A DNA stretch of 64,000 bases, taken from assembly GCA_015847255.1 (NCBI GenBank), contig JADLZK010009376.1, positions 169,562 through 233,561 of the forward strand, written 5' to 3'. How positions within the stretch are numbered: the stretch's first letter is position 1; each line of letters opens with the position of its first letter. Both the position numbers and the translations under genes were made by a program. Positions 46,928 to 58,825 of the stretch are shown in pieces. This DNA is from Hyparrhenia diplandra. Taxonomy: Eukaryota > Streptophyta > Magnoliopsida > Poales > Poaceae. The notes beneath the pieces were generated by a model. It did not search any database. It worked only from the letters and a program-made list of their open reading frames with translations, and was not told the DNA's origin.

Positions 46928-49900
46928 TTCCCAGACCATCGGCTCAAAGCGCTGGCAACGGAATGCAGCGACCATGCGCCTTTGCTGCTCACTCTGCGGT
47001 CCACCGTGCGCACGTTCGCGAGGTTCAAGTTCGAGGCCTTCTGGCTCAGGTTGCCTGGCTGCCTCGACGCCATTCAGGAGGCTTGGAACGCCGACGTACC
47101 CGATGTCGACGCGTGTCGACGCCTCGACATCAAGCTCAGGCGGACGGCCGTTGCCCTTAAGAGCTGGAGCATGCGCGCCGTCGGCAGCGTATGCCTGCAG
47201 CTGTTTGCTGCACGCGAGTTGGTGGCGCACCTCGACGTCATTCAAGAAAGCAGGCCGCTCACGGATGATGAACGGACCATGCGCTCTGGGCTCAAGATCC
47301 GCTGCCTCGGCCTTGCATCGCTCTCTAGGACGATCGCAAGGACGCGCTCCAGGGTACGGTACCTCGGCGAGGGGGACGCCAACACCAAGTTCTTTCACCT
47401 CCAAGCGTGTCATCGCAATAGGAAGAGCTTCATTGGAACTGTGCAACACGATGGTGTCTGGCTCTCCGACGAGGCGGCCAAGCAAGACGCCATCTATGAC
47501 TACTTCAACTCAATCCTTGGTAAGCCGTTCCGGCGCGAGCACACTGTGTCCCTCGGCGGTCTCGTGCCACAGCTAGACCTCCACGGCATTGACGCGTGCT
47601 TCACTGAGGAGGAGGTCTGGGCGGCGGTCAAGGACATCCCGTCAGACCGTGCGCCGGGACCGGATGGCTTCAATGGCCTTTTCTACAAGATTGCTTGGCA
47701 GCACATCAAGCACGACGTCATGGCAGCGCTCCACGCGCTCTGGTCGCTCGACGCGAGAAGCTTCAACCTCTTGAATGACGCGCTTATGGTGCTGCTGAGA
47801 AAGTGTGACAACCCCTCCATGCTAAAAGATTATAGGCCCATTAGCTTAATGCATAGCTTCAGCAAACTCTTTGCTAAATGCCTAGCGAGGCGCCTCGCGC
47901 CAAAGCTAGCTGACATGGTAGCGCCGAACCAAAGCGCATTCATCAAGGGCCGCTCGATACATGATAACTTCAGGTCGGTTCAGCTAGCTTGCCGGTGGCT
48001 ACACAGCAGAGGACTTTCGGCTGTCCTTCTCAAGGTGGATATCACGAAGGCATTCGACTCGGTTGCCTGGCGTTCCTCTTGGAGGTCCTCACGTTCATCG
48101 GCTTCCCCAGGCGGTGGACCAAGCGGGTTTCCATCTTCCTTTCCACGGCGAGCACGCGGATCTGGTGAACGGACAGGTCGGTCGGCGCATCGCGCCACGC
48201 CGGGGCCGCCGACAGGGAGACCCCATCTCTCCCATGCTTTTCGTGATCGCCATGGACGTGCTTAACGGCCTCATCAGGGAGGCCGACCGTCTACGCATCC
48301 TCACAGCATTACCTAGAACGGCGATTCGACACCGTGCTTCCGTGTATGCCGACGATCTTGTGCTGCTGGTTAAGCCATCGTCTCATGGCCTCCAGTGCAT
48401 CACTCGGGTTCTGCAGCTCTTCGCGGGTGCGTCGGGCTTGGTCACAAATTTCTCCAAGTGCAGCATTACGCCTATCAAGCGCACCGCGAAGACATGGCGA
48501 TGGTGACCCACTTCTTCCCCTGTCCAGTGGCCCAGTTCCCTTGCCGGTATCTTGGGGTTCCTTTAGCCTTGAAGCGACTGCGGCGTGCCGATGAATAGGC
48601 CCTGGTCGACGCGGTCGCCGGCAGGATACCTACTTGGAAAGCCGGGTTGCTAACTGGCGCCGGCCGTGTGCGACTAACCAAGGTAACTCTGTCGGCTATC
48701 CCAACCCACCTCGCGATCTCATGCTGCCTCTCCAGATGGGGGATCAAGCAAATCGACAAACGGCGTCGTGCCTTCCTTTGGGTGGGGTGTTTGCTTGCAG
48801 CTGGTGGCAAGTGTAAGGTCGCTTGGACGGTCGTTTGCCGGCCGCCGTGCCAGGGCGGCCTCGGCGTTCCGGACCTACACTTCTTCGGCCTCGCTCTACG
48901 GCTACGATGGGCATGGCTTGCCAGGACTGCCCCGGACAGCTGCTGGGCCTCGTTTCCACAGCAACACGAACGAGCTGTTGAGGCTATGGCAGCTGCTAGC
49001 ATGTCAGTGTGCGTCGGGGACGGGGCCTCGGCTCTTATGTGGACCGACTCGTGGCTACCGGTCGGGCGACTTAGCACCTTCGTGCCGCACCTGTTCGCCG
49101 CCATCTCGAGGGCGGGGAAGAAGAAGACTGTGAGAGCGGCCCGAGGAGAACAACAGTTGGGCCGACGACATCCAGGGAGCGCCGACCACCCGGGTGATCT
49201 GCCAGTATTTGCGCGTCTGGCAGCTGGTCCGCGGCGTCGCGTTGGACCCGACGCGATCCGTCGTTTTGTTTGGAAGTGGTCGCGGTCGAGGGGAATTACA
49301 CGGGCGTCTTCGGCATACCGGGCGTTCTTCAACGGTGGCACACTCTTGCTTGGTGCCAGGAGCTGTGGGCGACAAGGCGCCCGGCTGGGTGCGTTTCTTC
49401 TTCGTTGCTCTTGCACCGGGGCGGCTGTGGATGGCGACGAAGGTTCGGCATGGCCTTCAGGCCGACGACGCGTGTGCTCTCTGCGGGCAGGAGCCGAGAG
49501 ACCTGTGAACACCTGGTGACGGATGTGTGGTGGCGAGGCAATTGTGGTACATGCTGCTCCAACCGGCTAGCTTACAGGCCCTGGCGCCGACGGCGAGCGA
49601 AGGAAAACATTGCGACATGGTGGCTCGAGGCAGCGGCGGCGTCTAGACAAGGTGCTGCGGCCAGCATTCGACTCCGTTGTTCTCTTAATTGCATGGAGTT
49701 TGTGGAAGGAGCGGAACGCACGGGTCTTCGGAACGACTCGGCGTCGATCTTCTTGCTGGCAAAGCGTGTAGTGGAGGAGGCCGACTTATGGATACAGGCT
49801 GGGTTCAGGACCTTCTTTGCGGTGTGTGGTCGATTTGGTCGTAGCAAACCTTCATGGCTTAGTACAGAGAAGGACGGTGCATCAGGAACTCCTTCAGGCC

Positions 49901-50079
49901 TACGGCCACTCCTTCTCTTCGTTTTGGCTCATTTTCTTAGCATTATTTCTTTCATGCTTTACCAGTCCTTTGCGATGTCCTCTCGACATCTTGTCTATTA
50001 GATTGTACTAGGATTTGGATTTGGTTTTCCTCCTCTTAATGAAAAACGGGTGAACGGCCCGAAAAAAAAAAAAAAAAAA
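46893..50079 (+). mobile_element. LINE B: younger 5'-truncated L1-type LINE inserted in LINE A
   Basis: It is flanked by AAGTGT (46887-46892, and again from 50078 after the A-run at 50062-50079). An ORF2 fragment of about 400 codons is open from about 46900: the endonuclease C-terminus (ATECSDHAPLLLTL), the linker (YLGEGDANTKFFHLQA), and RT motifs (SDRAPGPDGFNGLFYK, DYRPISLMHSFSKL, NQSAFIKGRSIHDN, KVDITKAFDSVAW). After a frameshift near 48070 the RT continues with GRRQGDPISPMLF and the catalytic YADD (VYADDLVLL). A zf-RVT region with CALCGQEPRD lies near 49475. The tail reads ...CGGCCCG followed by A18. It is less decayed than LINE A. Confidence 0.9.
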
Positions 50080-51322
50080 GTGTATGGTAGCCTGGCAATC
50101 TTGTTGCAGACCCACCGACCTCGATGGTCTTGGAATTACTGACATCAAGCTCTCTGGATATGCACTTCAAACAATATAGCTCTGGTTACAACAAGCAAAT
50201 CATGACAGAGCTTGGACACAGCTGCCAATCAAGACTTGTCCACAGGTGCAAGCATTTTTGAAGCATAAGTGTTCAAGGGGCTAGGAGATGGTAAGCACAT
50301 CCTGTTCTAGGAGGATGCTTGGATCAACGGCGTGTCAGTTCGAGACATCACCCCTTGCATCTACCCCTAGTCCCTGCTAGAATTAGGAAGAGACAAACTG
50401 TGATGGAAGGTCTACATGAAAGATCTTGGGCTCGCTGTGTGGTAGGCGACCTCTCCTCTCAAGCGAACATTGATTTCCTGTATCCTAGAATGCAGTCGTC
50501 GATGTCCATCTTTCTAACCAACCAAATAAAACCATACGGTGTTGGACGTCTAATGGTGAATAATCGGCGAAATCGGCGTACGCGATGTTGCACGCTAGCT
50601 CAGTGGATTTGTCGATATATAAGCTAATTTGGAAAACCTGGGCAGCGCTAAGGTGAAGATTTTCCTTTGGCTGCCTTTCAGCTGCAGACACTGGACAACA
50701 AATCGGTCTAGAGGCGAGGGACCTTTGCTACCTTTGACCAAGAAGAAGAGAGTCCATCAACCACATTATCTCTGGTTGTGTCTTCTCATGTGTTGCAGTT
50801 GATCACCGTACAATTTTCGCTAGGGGCTATGACTATCAGTAATTGGTGGTGATGACTGCGTTTCTCAGTGCACAGAGACCGACATCGTCGGATAGAAACC
50901 CTATTTGCGCTTGTCTAATGGCACCTTGGGAAAGAGCGGAACGCTCGCTACTTCAGGAACGCGTCGGCAACAGGACTGGAAATGCTATTGATGATCAAAA
51001 TTGAAGCCAAGCGATGGATAGAGGTCGGCGCTGTCGAACTCCAGCTGTGCTCGCTAACCCGTAGCTAGTTTTGTTTCACAATGTAGCTTTTTAAAGTTCA
51101 TTAGCATTTCTGTCAAAAAAAAAAAAAAGTTCATCAGCCTCCAACAACGACATCTTATATATAAAATCTTTTCCTTCTAGTATAAAGATATACGACCTGC
51201 TCTATAATAGCAAAGAAACAGAAAATGGGGAAAATCCCGTGAGGCATCAAGCGTGGATCGAACTCACTCCTTTTTTTTTTTGCTTCCGTCCCCTCGCACT
51301 TGGCGTGAGGGAAGCTCGGTAT

Positions 51323-51993
51323 TAGGGATGAAAGCGGTCAGAAACGATCGGAAGAAGCCCAAATCACTTTCACTTTTATTTTCTTTTCTTGAAAATGAAA
51401 TCGATACGATATTGTCGGAAATGAATATGGCGCCGGCATTTCGGGAATTTTGAAAATGATACAGTCGATCGGAAAATATAGCGATAACGGTCGAATCTAT
51501 GATTACAGTATCCTCAAAAAACGACAAAGACACCAAACTGTAGAAAATGAGAACAACCATATAATTTGCAACATCACCACAGTTCTTGACAATGACACAA
51601 ATAAACGATCAAGTTCTAAGTTGACTTGACATGGCATAGTGATAAAAACATGAATTATTAGAGTTTCCTTCTTAAGTCGAGGTTGTTCCTATATGTTTAC
51701 AATCCTTGTCATATAGTTAGTTTCAAAAAAAATATTTGCCTTATGTGCAAGTTGGTTGTGTGTGCCTTTGATTCGCTAATTACCAACGGTAAATTACCGT
51801 TTAAATACGGGGAATCTTTCGTAACGATCGGAAGACGGCAGAATTGTTTTCGCCGTATCCATTTATCTTTACCATTATTATTTTCATTTTTTCGGTTACC
51901 ACTTCCATTTCCATTTAGGCATTAAAATCGAAAAAACTCGAAAAGCGACTTCTCAAAAAAATCAGAAAACTATCATTTTCGTTTTCATCCCTA
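51323..51993. mobile_element. Ac/Ds-like hAT non-autonomous element
   Basis: The termini TAGGGATGAAAGCGG and CGTTTTCATCCCTA are the 11-14 bp hAT inverted repeats of the maize Ac/Ds type. The flanks CTCGGTAT (51315-51322) and CTCGCTGT (51994-52001) match at six of eight positions, fitting an old 8 bp duplication. Subterminal CGATCGGAA and CGGTCG-like repeats recur near both ends. At 671 bp with no transposase, it needs a helper. Confidence 0.8.
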
Positions 51994-52140
51994 CTCGCTG
52001 TTCACCTCTTCCCCTATCTCTCCCCATCACACGCACACATCTCTCTCCTTCTCTCCAGTCTGACATGCAGCATCAGCAGCCAACAACGGCACCTCACATG
52101 CAGGAACACGGCACCATGCCAGCTCGCTCCCTCTATGCTG

Positions 52141-52342
52141 CTCCCTTCATCTTAAAATAATTTTTTTTAACTTTCAGATTTTATGTTTGACCGTTCATCT
52201 TATTTAAAAATTTATATAAATATTATTTATTTTATTATGACTTAATCTTTTATTAGAAATACTTTATGATAATTAGCTACTTTATCATTTGTATAAAATT
52301 TTTAAATGAGACGAAAGGCCAAACATAAAATCTGAAATGGAG
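52141..52342. mobile_element. Stowaway-like MITE used as an insertion target
   Basis: It starts CTCCCTTCATCTTAAAATAA and ends 'aaatctgaaatggag'. An internal 'ttttatgtttg' / 'caaacataaaa' repeat supports inverted ends. The gag-only retroelement copy 2 inserted at its right edge, duplicating AGTAG. Confidence 0.6.
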
Positions 52343-52545
52343 TAGTGTCGATTCGGCTAGATTGGGCCGGAATTGACACGTGTTCGTCGACCGTTGGAGC
52401 TCACGAGATGACGTGCGGGGCTGCAGCTTCTCGCCGGGCGGCGATGAGCGGGCAGCACGAGCAACTAGATGGGAGGGAGGAGCCGTAGGGGAGGAGGGGG
52501 GGGGCGGCGGTCGGCGCCCTTGGCAGCGGCGGCGGCAGCAGCTGG

Positions 52546-54784
52546 TGAAAGGTCCCTTGTGGTTTTTGGTAATTGAGTGTCAACATTAGGTGAACTAATA
52601 TGTGTGATTGAGATTATACACAGGAGATTAGTTCACATGTGATGGTGCAATGAAGGAGCTTTATTGCATATGAAACATGACATGGAGTCATGTGACCAAG
52701 GTGGTGAAGATCAAGACAAGGCTTGGCTTGATGGACCCGGTTGCAAGTGTGAAGGGCAAGTCGAGGCGGTGAGGCGATGGACCGCGAGGCGGTGAAGCTT
52801 AGGCAAGACTTGGCGCCCGACGGACCGACGCAACGGTGAAGAGCAAGTGAGGTCAAGATCGATGGACCAAGAAGGTCATGTGATGATATGAAGTGGATCA
52901 TATCATTTGGTGATCGTGTTGGTGCATGTATTGCATCGGCACTTGGAGATGGAGCGGAATGGAAATGCGCAAGGCAAAGGTATAACCTATAGGGCATTTC
53001 ATTTCGCGGTCATTGGTGCTTAGAGAAGTTTATGACCGGATTTAGGATAGATGATCGTACTATCAAGAGGGGCAAACTTGTTTGCATATCGGTCATCTAG
53101 TGCCACTTGAGCGATCTAACTTTGCAATGTGTTAGGATCGAGTGGCATGGTAAGAGCAAGAGAAAATCCTTTGAAAATGATTGTGAAAATGCTAACACAC
53201 ATGCACATGGTGATGTACACTTGGTGGTGTTGGCACATTTGCAAAGGAGAAGTTGTTTCGATGTTTCTCGGACACTTGGACTGCTCTTAGAGTGGAATAC
53301 TGCTTTGATCCATTGTGAGTTGGATCAAGTAACCATGTGGGTTGTGTAGCCCTCTGAGTAAGCTTTCCATAGAGTCCAAGATCATCGAAAACGGAGTTCG
53401 GATGAAGGAGATATCGCCGTTTTACCGGCAAAGTGGTCGGACCGACGCGGTGACCGGACGCATGCGATGGCGCGGCCGGACGCACCGACGCCCCGGAGGC
53501 TCCCGGTCAGTGCGTCCGCGAGAGCTCTGCAGCCTGAATTTTGCCGGACGCGTCGATCGGACGCTATGACGGACTTCGCGGACGGACTCGCCGGGTGAGT
53601 CCGGTCGGCGCGCCCCGGCCGGGCCGCTAAGCCGTGGTTTGGACCCCAACGGCTCTATTTGGCTTGGGGGCTATAAATAGAGGATGTGGTCGGCCATGGC
53701 AGGTGCTTAGCACCTTGGGGACTTTGTGTCCATGCTTGAGAGTGCTTGAGAGCCCTCCCACTCACATATGCTTGATATCGTTCATCCGATTGAGTGAGAG
53801 ATAGCGTTCTAGTGCGTTGCGTTGAGAGATCGCATCGTGGCACTAGGTGATCGTGTTGCAAGCCGGTGTGCTTGTTTCTCTTAGAGGTTGCCACCTCCTA
53901 GATGGCTTGGTGGCAAGAGACTTCATGAAACACGCAAGGAAGCTTGTGTGCGGTGCTCAGAAGAAGAGATTGTGAGAGGTTCGTGCTCACCTCGCGGGGG
54001 ATCGTGAAGAGCAACTCTAGTGGAGCGTGTCACCGAGCTACTACACTTGTGTATGGGTTCACACGGTACCCTCGAGGGATTGGCTAGAGGACTCACAGCG
54101 TGTGAGGGACTCGATCGAGCTCCCAAATGTGGGATTTGGCACTAGCCATTAAGCTTGAGAATCATCATCGGGTGATTCGCCAAACCGTGGAACCACTAAA
54201 TTGTTGGTCGACACAACGAGGAGTAGGGGAAGTTGGCAAACTTCCCGGTGACCTCGGTAAAAAATCACCGGTGTCATCTTGTGTCCACACTTGGCGGTGG
54301 TTTGCAATCTCTTCATCTCAAGCTTTGTTCTTACATTCATATATACATTGTGTTTGTGCTTGAGTAGAGTAGTTGTAACTATCTAGCTTGTGTAGCTTGT
54401 TTAGTTACTTTGCTTAGCTTGTGTAGCTAGGTAATTTAAGCCTTTGGGTTGGCGTGTGTTGCCTTGTCCATTGTGCATCTAGTGAGCTTAGGGGCTTTGT
54501 GCTTGTGCTTACTAGAATTGTGTAGGAGCTCACCCTTGCTTAAAATACTAGTGCTTAGATTTGTGTGACCTTGCATTAGAATTGATTAGGAGCTCAAGCT
54601 AGGTTTGTCACCTCACTCTTCTTGTGTAGGATCTTTTGTGAGGTGAGTTAGAGTCATAGATAGAGGGGTGAAGTCTTGGCTAGACCGATAAGTTTAATTC
54701 GCATTTGTTTTAGGTTAGCCGGTTCGATTAGTTTTTAAAAGGGACTATTCACCCCCTCCCCTCTAGTCCCCATCTCGACCCTTC
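52546..54784 (+). repeat. SIRE-like (copia) solo LTR inserted in the left LTR of copy 2
   Basis: It starts TGAAAGGTCCCTTGTGGTTT and ends CACCCCCTCCCCTCTAGTCC...CGACCCTTC, the usual form of grass SIRE/Maximus-type LTR ends (TGAAAG...CTTTCA), with the last bases altered. Size 2.24 kb. No internal retroelement genes follow. A clean 5 bp duplication was not found (GCTGG versus GGAGG). It carries its own TATA box. Confidence 0.75.
53672..53679 (+). promoter_or_regulatory. TATA box of the SIRE-like LTR
   Basis: TATAAATA lies in a GC-rich context in the middle of the LTR, where U3/R transcription would start. Confidence 0.5.
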
Positions 54785-55229
54785 GGAGGGGGGGCGGGCT
54801 TGCTGGGCGTGGGCGGCGGCGGTGGAGGCCAAGAGCTGAAGGCGATAGATATATTTTTATTGCTTGCTTATCCCCTAGAAATTACATGCCTCTTGCTTAT
54901 ATAGCCCGACTAGTGGGTCTTCTAATCTAAGCAATCTCTATAAGGTTTCCTCATACGATTGGAATACCTTTTACAAGCAGATCCTATTTATTTATTTCCT
55001 AATAAGGGTCTCACTTATAGATGAGATATCCCCTTGCACACCAAAAATTCCTAAGATAATCCTAACTTGAAAACGAAGCAAACTCGGAATCGCACGGAGG
55101 AGGGAAAGCGGGCGGCGGGGGCGCCGGCCTCCCCTGCAGCAGGCGGCATCCTGGCCCCTCCTGGGCGGCGGTCCGTCGCGTTGAGCCTAATTAGTCACTC
55201 TGAGGGCTGGCCCACCCTGGTTCATGACA

Positions 55230-56150
55230 TCTCCCCACCGTTCGACAGAGGCAGCGCGTCCGCGTGCCGCCCAGCCCACCAACACGAGCGGCGAGGGCGA
55301 GGTGTCCCGGAGATGTGACCACCCAGGCCCGCGTAGAAGACGAGAGGGCCGCACTTGTCGTTGTCGCCGCGCGGACATCGGGCGCCCTTGTCGTGAGAGA
55401 AGTCGGTGTGGAAGTCGCCGGCGTAGATGCTGAACTTGAAGCTCACGGCTGCACGAAGGACGGCGCCATGCAACGACCATTACGCATGCGCCGAGGGTCC
55501 CGGACGGCTCGATCAGGTATCCGCGGTCGGGGAGGAGACGCGTGCAATGTAGGTCGCCGCGATCGTTGTCACCTTGGCATGCAGTACACTGTGACGTGGG
55601 CGTGGCGGGACGAGGGCGAGGGGAGGTGAAGTCGAGGAGGCGGCCGTAGGGTGAGGTCGGCGCGGGCGTGCCGACGCGGCCCGGCCTGGATCTCCCGCGT
55701 CCATGCTGCATCGACAGTAATGTTGTCGACGCGGCGAGTAAGATGTTGCCGTTGTTGTCGCGAGGAGGGACGGCGGCGCCCTCGATCCGGCCGTTTCGGG
55801 CGCCCGCCTCGAGAAGAAGGACGCTTGGGGCCGGGAACGCCTCGATCATCCCCCGGCGATTGGGAGGTGGAAGCCCATCGCTACGCCATGCGGTGGAACG
55901 TTCTCCCCGCCGTAGAAGTCCCGAGAGAAGCTCAAGGATGTAGTAGCGGTGGAAGTATCTCACAATGCCATAGTGGAGACTCACACGGCGGCCCATGAGC
56001 TCGCAGCTCGATGGCGTTGGAGATGATCCCGCACTCCTTGTTGGTCGTCGCGGGCCGAGTGTAGCTCGATCATGTCGCTCGACGCCACCGCCGATGTCAT
56101 CCATTGCCGGCGACCGAGGCGCTGGCGCCGGCCCGTTACGCGGTCAACAG
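55230..56150 (-). other. Unidentified 3' segment of gag-only copy 2
   Basis: Counterpart of 25400-26250. YGIVRYFHRYYI is present again at the gag-proximal end. A minus-strand frame of 305 codons is open (56104-55187) but its downstream half does not align in frame with copy 1, so the true frame is unclear. No known domain is recognised. Confidence 0.4.
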
Positions 56151-56199
56151 GCGGTTGCGATGTCGTCACGTCGAGGTCGCGGGGTCGGGCGCGTAGGTC

Positions 56200-57195
56200 G
56201 CCTTGCCGGTTCTGCCGCGCCCTCCTTGTCGCGTCGTCGGCTCGTCGCCGTTGTAGCGGCGAGGCAAGGTCGATGGCCTCCCTCCACTGAACGGGGCTCG
56301 AACCACTCTCGAAATTGTCGCCGGGCGTGTCACGCAGCCCCGACGAAGAGGGCGACGCACGTGGCGCCGACCCTCAAAATCCATGCGTGGTGCATGACTC
56401 GGGCGGGCGCCGATGTAGTCGCCCGCCTGCCGCCCTGGAAGGCGGCACGCATGCCCCAGAGAGTGTCGGCGCAGACGGGGGTTCCGAAGTGATGTCGCAA
56501 AGGCGGGTGAACTCGTCCCACTCGATCGGGACTTCTTCGACAGTCCATGGAACCATACCGCAAAGCGTAACCAACAGGTGGGCGGCAACAGAATCAATTT
56601 AGTAGTCCCGTCGATGGCCCAAAGTTGGTTAAGAAGGCCTGCTTCATAATCTCGTAGATCGGGGTCGACGGTGCCATCGCATTCCCCGGACTTGCAGACG
56701 CGTGGCGAGCGAGGGGGTAATGATGCCGCATGGGTGGCACCGGGGGCTCGGCGCGCGGCAGGGCGCCGTAGCGGCGCCACGGGTGACGCCGTCGCCGGGA
56801 GTCCGCAGCGGTCGCGGTGTCGGTGGGGAGAAGGAGGCGAGCGGTGCTGCGGTGTCGTCGAAAGGATGACGTCGATGCCGTTTGGAGCGTCACCGGCGAA
56901 CGCCATGTCATCTTCTGACTAGAGGATAGCGGGGTCGGAGCGGAGTCCACCGAGTCCGCGTGGCCGGGGAGAAGTGGCGACCAAAGGCGGGCGGCCGGCC
57001 TGTGCCCGGCGGCCCGGCGACGGGTTGTCCTCCGGCGTGGTCGTCGTCGTGTGGGTCCTCGGAGTGATGCGAGGACCGTACTCCATGCGATGTAGGCGAC
57101 TCTCCATGCCGTCGGCGGCTACCGGCCGATCCGGCGCGGTTGTCGTCGAGGAGCGCCTTCAGCGCTTGCGTGAACTCCTTCATCTCGGAAGCCAT
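56200..57195 (-). pseudogene. Gypsy-type gag remnant, copy 2
   Basis: The ATG at 57195 (MASEMKEFTQALKALLDDN) corresponds to the copy 1 start and lies 35 bases inside the 5' LTR. The later gag part, broken by frameshifts, retains RYGSMDCRRSPD- and MHHAW-like pieces equivalent to copy 1. No zinc knuckle or protease follows. Confidence 0.55.
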
Positions 57196-57230
57196 GGGTG
57201 GTGGAATCGCCCGGGTCTCCCGATACGCCG

Positions 57231-57821
57231 GGCCGATTCCATTAGATTGGGCCGAATTGACACGTTCGCCGACCGTTGGAGCCCCAGACGCACGGGGCTG
57301 CAGCCGCGCCGGGCGGCGCACCCAGCGGCACGAGCAACTAGATGGGAGAGAGGAGCCGGGGAGGAGGAGAGGCAGGCCGGGCCGGCAGAACACATACCAT
57401 GAAGATGGCAAGCGGGCGGCTGCCGGGGCGGGCGGCGGCGTGTGGAGGCCAAGAGCCAAGGCTTATAGGATATATTTTTATTGCTTGCTTATCCCTTAGA
57501 GATTACATGCATCTTGCTTATATAGCCCGACTAGTGGGACTTGTAATCTACAATCTCTATAAGGTTTCCTATACCATTGAATACCTTTTACAAGATCATA
57601 TTTATTTATTTACTAATAAGGGTCTCCCTTATAGATGAGATATCCCTTTGCACACCAAAATTCCCAAGATAATCCTAACTTGAAAACGGCAAACCTCGAA
57701 TCGCAGGAGGAGGGGAAAGGCGGCGCCAGGGCGCCTCCCCCCTCGCAGCCCTTAGCCCTCCTTGGCCGCCGCCGCTGCTGAGCCCACCAGTCACCTCACG
57801 CCCGCCCACTCGTTCATGACA
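57231..57821 (-). repeat. Gag-only family LTR (5' LTR of copy 2)
   Basis: Shares 'gcttatatagcccgactagt', 'cctttgcacaccaaaattcc' and the terminal TCATGACA with the other family LTRs. Confidence 0.8.
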
Positions 57822-57826
57822 AGTAG

Positions 57827-58435
57827 CTCCCTCTCTCATGTCTCGGGATCGGTCGTGGGTAGGGAGAGACATTCGTGTCGCAGAGGGAGAGACATACGCG
57901 GTCAGATGGGAGGACCAGATCCAGCAACATCTAAAATAATTGGTTGACTGTCAGTAATTCCAAACGGCATACACTAAAGCAGGCCATCTGCATTTGTCCA
58001 AAATGTGTTTTTTGGGCAAAGCTGGTAGCCTGCCTTGTTTAGTTGGGCAAAAAATCCGCCTCCGGCTAATTGTTTGAACTTCTCAGAAGACATCGTAGCA
58101 TCGTTTCGCTTGTTTGTAGTAGAACATTATCCAATCATGTACCAAGTAGGCTCAAAAAGATTCGCCTCGCCACGCATAAATGTAAATGTGTAATTAGTTA
58201 ATTTTTTACCTACATTTACCTTTCCGAACATATGTGTTTTGGTGTATTTAATGCGATGTGATGGGAGAGCCTAAAAACTTGAAAGTTCCCGCGGCGCCGC
58301 TTGCGTGCGTCCTGACTTCTCGCCGGCTGAAACGCAAAATACGAGACAAATACGAGACAAAAGTCTTCCATGCAGCCGCATGCAGCCGAGAGTTTCCGTT
58401 TTTGTTCTCATGTGTCGGGCTCAAATTATCCAGCT
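57827..58435. other. Spacer left of the UGT pseudogene
   Basis: No gene recognised. It contains a short direct duplication 'atacgagacaaa' at about 58338-58361. Confidence 0.35.
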
Positions 58436-58516
58436 GAGCTCGATGGCTCAACAGCAAAATACTAATTGTTTTGTGTATTTATCCAGCTGAGCTCGATGGC
58501 TCAACAGCAAAATACT
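58436..58516 (+). repeat. 38 bp direct repeat upstream of the UGT pseudogene
   Basis: TTATCCAGCTGAGCTCGATG...CAAAATACT occurs at 58436-58473 and again at 58479-58516, a period of 43 bp. Confidence 0.85.
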
Positions 58517-58751
58517 CATAGTACTACGTACTTAATTAATCGCGCCAGCAGGCTACCCTTTCCTTTCCTTTGCGGGTACTCCAACATGCACGGGGTCAGT
58601 AGAGGGCCTGATGCCTGACGGCCAGCACGGGAGCAGCAGAGGATATGCTCGTCCGGGGCGGGCGATGATGACAGCTCTTCGACGTTGGTCCCTCCCTAGT
58701 AATAGTACGGAGTAGCTGGAATTCGTGGTTGCTATCGCTCCCATCATATCA

Positions 58752-58757
58752 TATAAA
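58752..58757 (+). promoter_or_regulatory. Probable TATA box of the UGT pseudogene
   Basis: TATAAA lies 69 bp upstream of the ATG at 58826, a normal plant spacing with a short leader. Confidence 0.5.
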
Positions 58758-58825
58758 TTAACAACAATACACGACCCAAAGGACACAGATCTCCCTCCAC
58801 TAGCCGTCCGCAGTCCACAGTCCCG

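Larger units (their letters stand above)
46025..51128 (+). mobile_element. LINE A: old L1-type LINE, 5'-truncated, interrupted by LINE B
   Basis: The plus-strand RT remnant begins about 46075 with LLLKLDISKAFDTL. The post-RT part runs to about 46892, is cut by LINE B, and resumes at 50078 with CCRPTDLDGLGITDIKLSG (the conserved CRP..GGLGI block). It continues through the C-terminal region and ends in an A-run at about 51115-51128. There are many stops. The reading sense on both sides of LINE B joins smoothly, which supports nesting. Confidence 0.8.
52346..57821 (-). mobile_element. Gag-only LTR retroelement, copy 2, minus strand, with nested solo LTR
   Basis: Flanked by exact AGTAG repeats (52341-52345 and 57822-57826). 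The left LTR is split: 52346-52545 plus 54785-55229, with a SIRE-like LTR between. The right LTR is about 57231-57821. The interior (55230-57230) carries the same gag and unidentified 3' segment as copy 1, and again no pol. Ends are TGTCG...TGACA. Confidence 0.87.

Noticed and set aside
55187..56104. 305-codon minus-strand frame as an intact protein
   Set aside because: It runs into the LTR and is not collinear in frame with the equivalent region of copy 1.
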